Positions 63,563 through 64,000 of a stretch of DNA of 64,000 bases are shown piece by piece. Source of the stretch: VAXT01 sp963698015 (GTDB taxonomy: Bacteria; Actinomycetota; Thermoleophilia; Gaiellales; Gaiellaceae). Below the pieces are notes generated by a model. That model had not been told where the DNA came from and ran no database searches. It worked only from the letters and a program-made list of their open reading frames with translations. The position numbers were made by a program, and so were the translations under genes. The stretch covers positions 2,294,001 to 2,358,000 of the forward strand of contig OY969109.1 of NCBI GenBank assembly GCA_963698015.1, given 5' to 3'. The stretch's first letter is position 1; each line of letters begins with the position of its first letter.

Positions 63563-64000
63563 GCGACCTCGGTCGTCCTGATCCCGAGGAGGCCCGCCGC
63601 GGGCTCTTCGCGCGGATCGCCGTTGACATCCGTCCGCTCCGGAGCTCGCGCGCCTTCAGGCGCCTCTGGTTCGGGACGGGCATCTCGGCGATCGGAAGCC
63701 AGATCACGACCGTCGCGATCCCGTTCCAGCTCTACGACCTGACCGGCTCGACACTCCTCGTCGGCCTGCTCGGGATCGCCGCCCTCGTCCCGCTGCTCGT
63801 CGTCCCGATCTACGGCGGAGCGGTCGCGGACGCCGTCGACCGCCGCCGGATGCTCCTCTTCTCGGATCTCGCGCTGCTCCTGGTGACGGTCGGCCTCCTC
63901 GTCAACGCCATGCTCCCGAGCCCGCACATCTGGGCGCTCTACGCGGGCGAGACGCTCGGCACGGCCGCCTACGGATTCCAACGGCCGGCGCGCAACGCAC
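63559..64000 (+). CDS. MFS transporter, partial, with apparent CTG start
   Basis: The frame reads LSDLGRPDPEEARRGLFARI, then RPLRSSRAFRRLWFGTGISA and helices IGSQITTVAIPFQLYDLTGS, TLLVGLLGIAALVPLLVVPI with motif A YGGAVADAVDRRRM, and runs off the window. It is an enterobactin-exporter-like (EntS/MFS_3) transporter. No ATG, GTG or TTG exists in frame before an internal Met codon in motif A, and upstream frame 1 has none either; CTG 63559 overlaps the preceding TGA exactly as GTGA/TTGA do elsewhere here, so CTG is the likely start. Confidence 0.8.
   Translation, partial: MSDLGRPDPEEARRGLFARIAVDIRPLRSSRAFRRLWFGTGISAIGSQITTVAIPFQLYDLTGSTLLVGLLGIAALVPLLVVPIYGGAVADAVDRRRMLLFSDLALLLVTVGLLVNAMLPSPHIWALYAGETLGTAAYGFQRPARNA

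Overview
The window looks like a chromosomal segment of a high-GC Actinomycetota, most likely a Thermoleophilia-type lineage. The lineage call is inference from GC content, GTG/TTG starts, a WhiG/FliA-type sigma factor, an ECF42-type sigma factor, complete F420 biosynthesis and many promoters of leaderless form (TANNNT about 6-9 nt before the start codon). Genes are densely packed and often overlap by four bases (GTGA, TTGA).

1-11.5 kb: a broken His/Gly-rich membrane protein, a Crp/Fnr regulator with a palindromic operator, a secreted repeat protein, a very large cyclase/beta-propeller/solute-binding fusion followed by a PAS-LuxR regulator, relics of an HNH nuclease and a tyrosine recombinase next to tRNA-Trp, a WhiG-like sigma factor, an EF-G-like GTPase and a PadR regulator. 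11.5-20.3 kb: housekeeping and hypothetical genes (aldehyde dehydrogenase, methyltransferase with a headless P-loop kinase remnant behind it, AAA ATPase, GST-like protein, RNase H, AlkZ-like protein, cyclic-nucleotide-binding protein) and tRNA-Gly. 20.3-32 kb: an accessory island with an ECF42 sigma factor and its frameshifted DGPF partner, a GFA protein, S51 peptidase, DHFR-like protein, serine hydrolase, two MFS transporters, epoxide hydrolase and MBL lactonase. It is littered with seven copies of one short dispersed element and several gene remnants.

32.1-45.1 kb is the most striking part. On the minus strand lies an F420 operon (thioesterase, cofC, cofD, F420-NADP reductase, cofE). Divergent from it is a tightly coupled ten-gene operon: LLM/F420-type oxidoreductase, anthraniloyl-CoA monooxygenase-like fusion, creatininase-family hydrolase, aryl-CoA ligase, SDR, enoyl-CoA hydratase, Rid protein, acyl-CoA dehydrogenase, tryptophan 2,3-dioxygenase and kynureninase. 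Read together it is a tryptophan-to-anthraniloyl-CoA degradation pathway. The usual kynurenine formamidase is missing and the creatininase-family protein is the natural candidate to replace it; the neighbouring F420 genes suggest an F420-linked reductive step.

45.1-64 kb: DMT transporter, NHL-like propeller, phosphoesterase, GAF protein, tRNA-Cys beside a truncated cyclase fragment, thioesterase, HMG-CoA reductase divergent from a ferritin-like protein, folD, cold-shock protein, gatCAB, a tiny basic protein, a secreted transglycosylase-like protein, a class V aminotransferase with serA, YbaK-type deacylase, ilvE, a DegT aminotransferase, a RemA-like protein and an MFS transporter cut by the window end. 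Two families of palindromic REP-like elements occur, one of them inserted in frame inside the aryl-CoA ligase gene.
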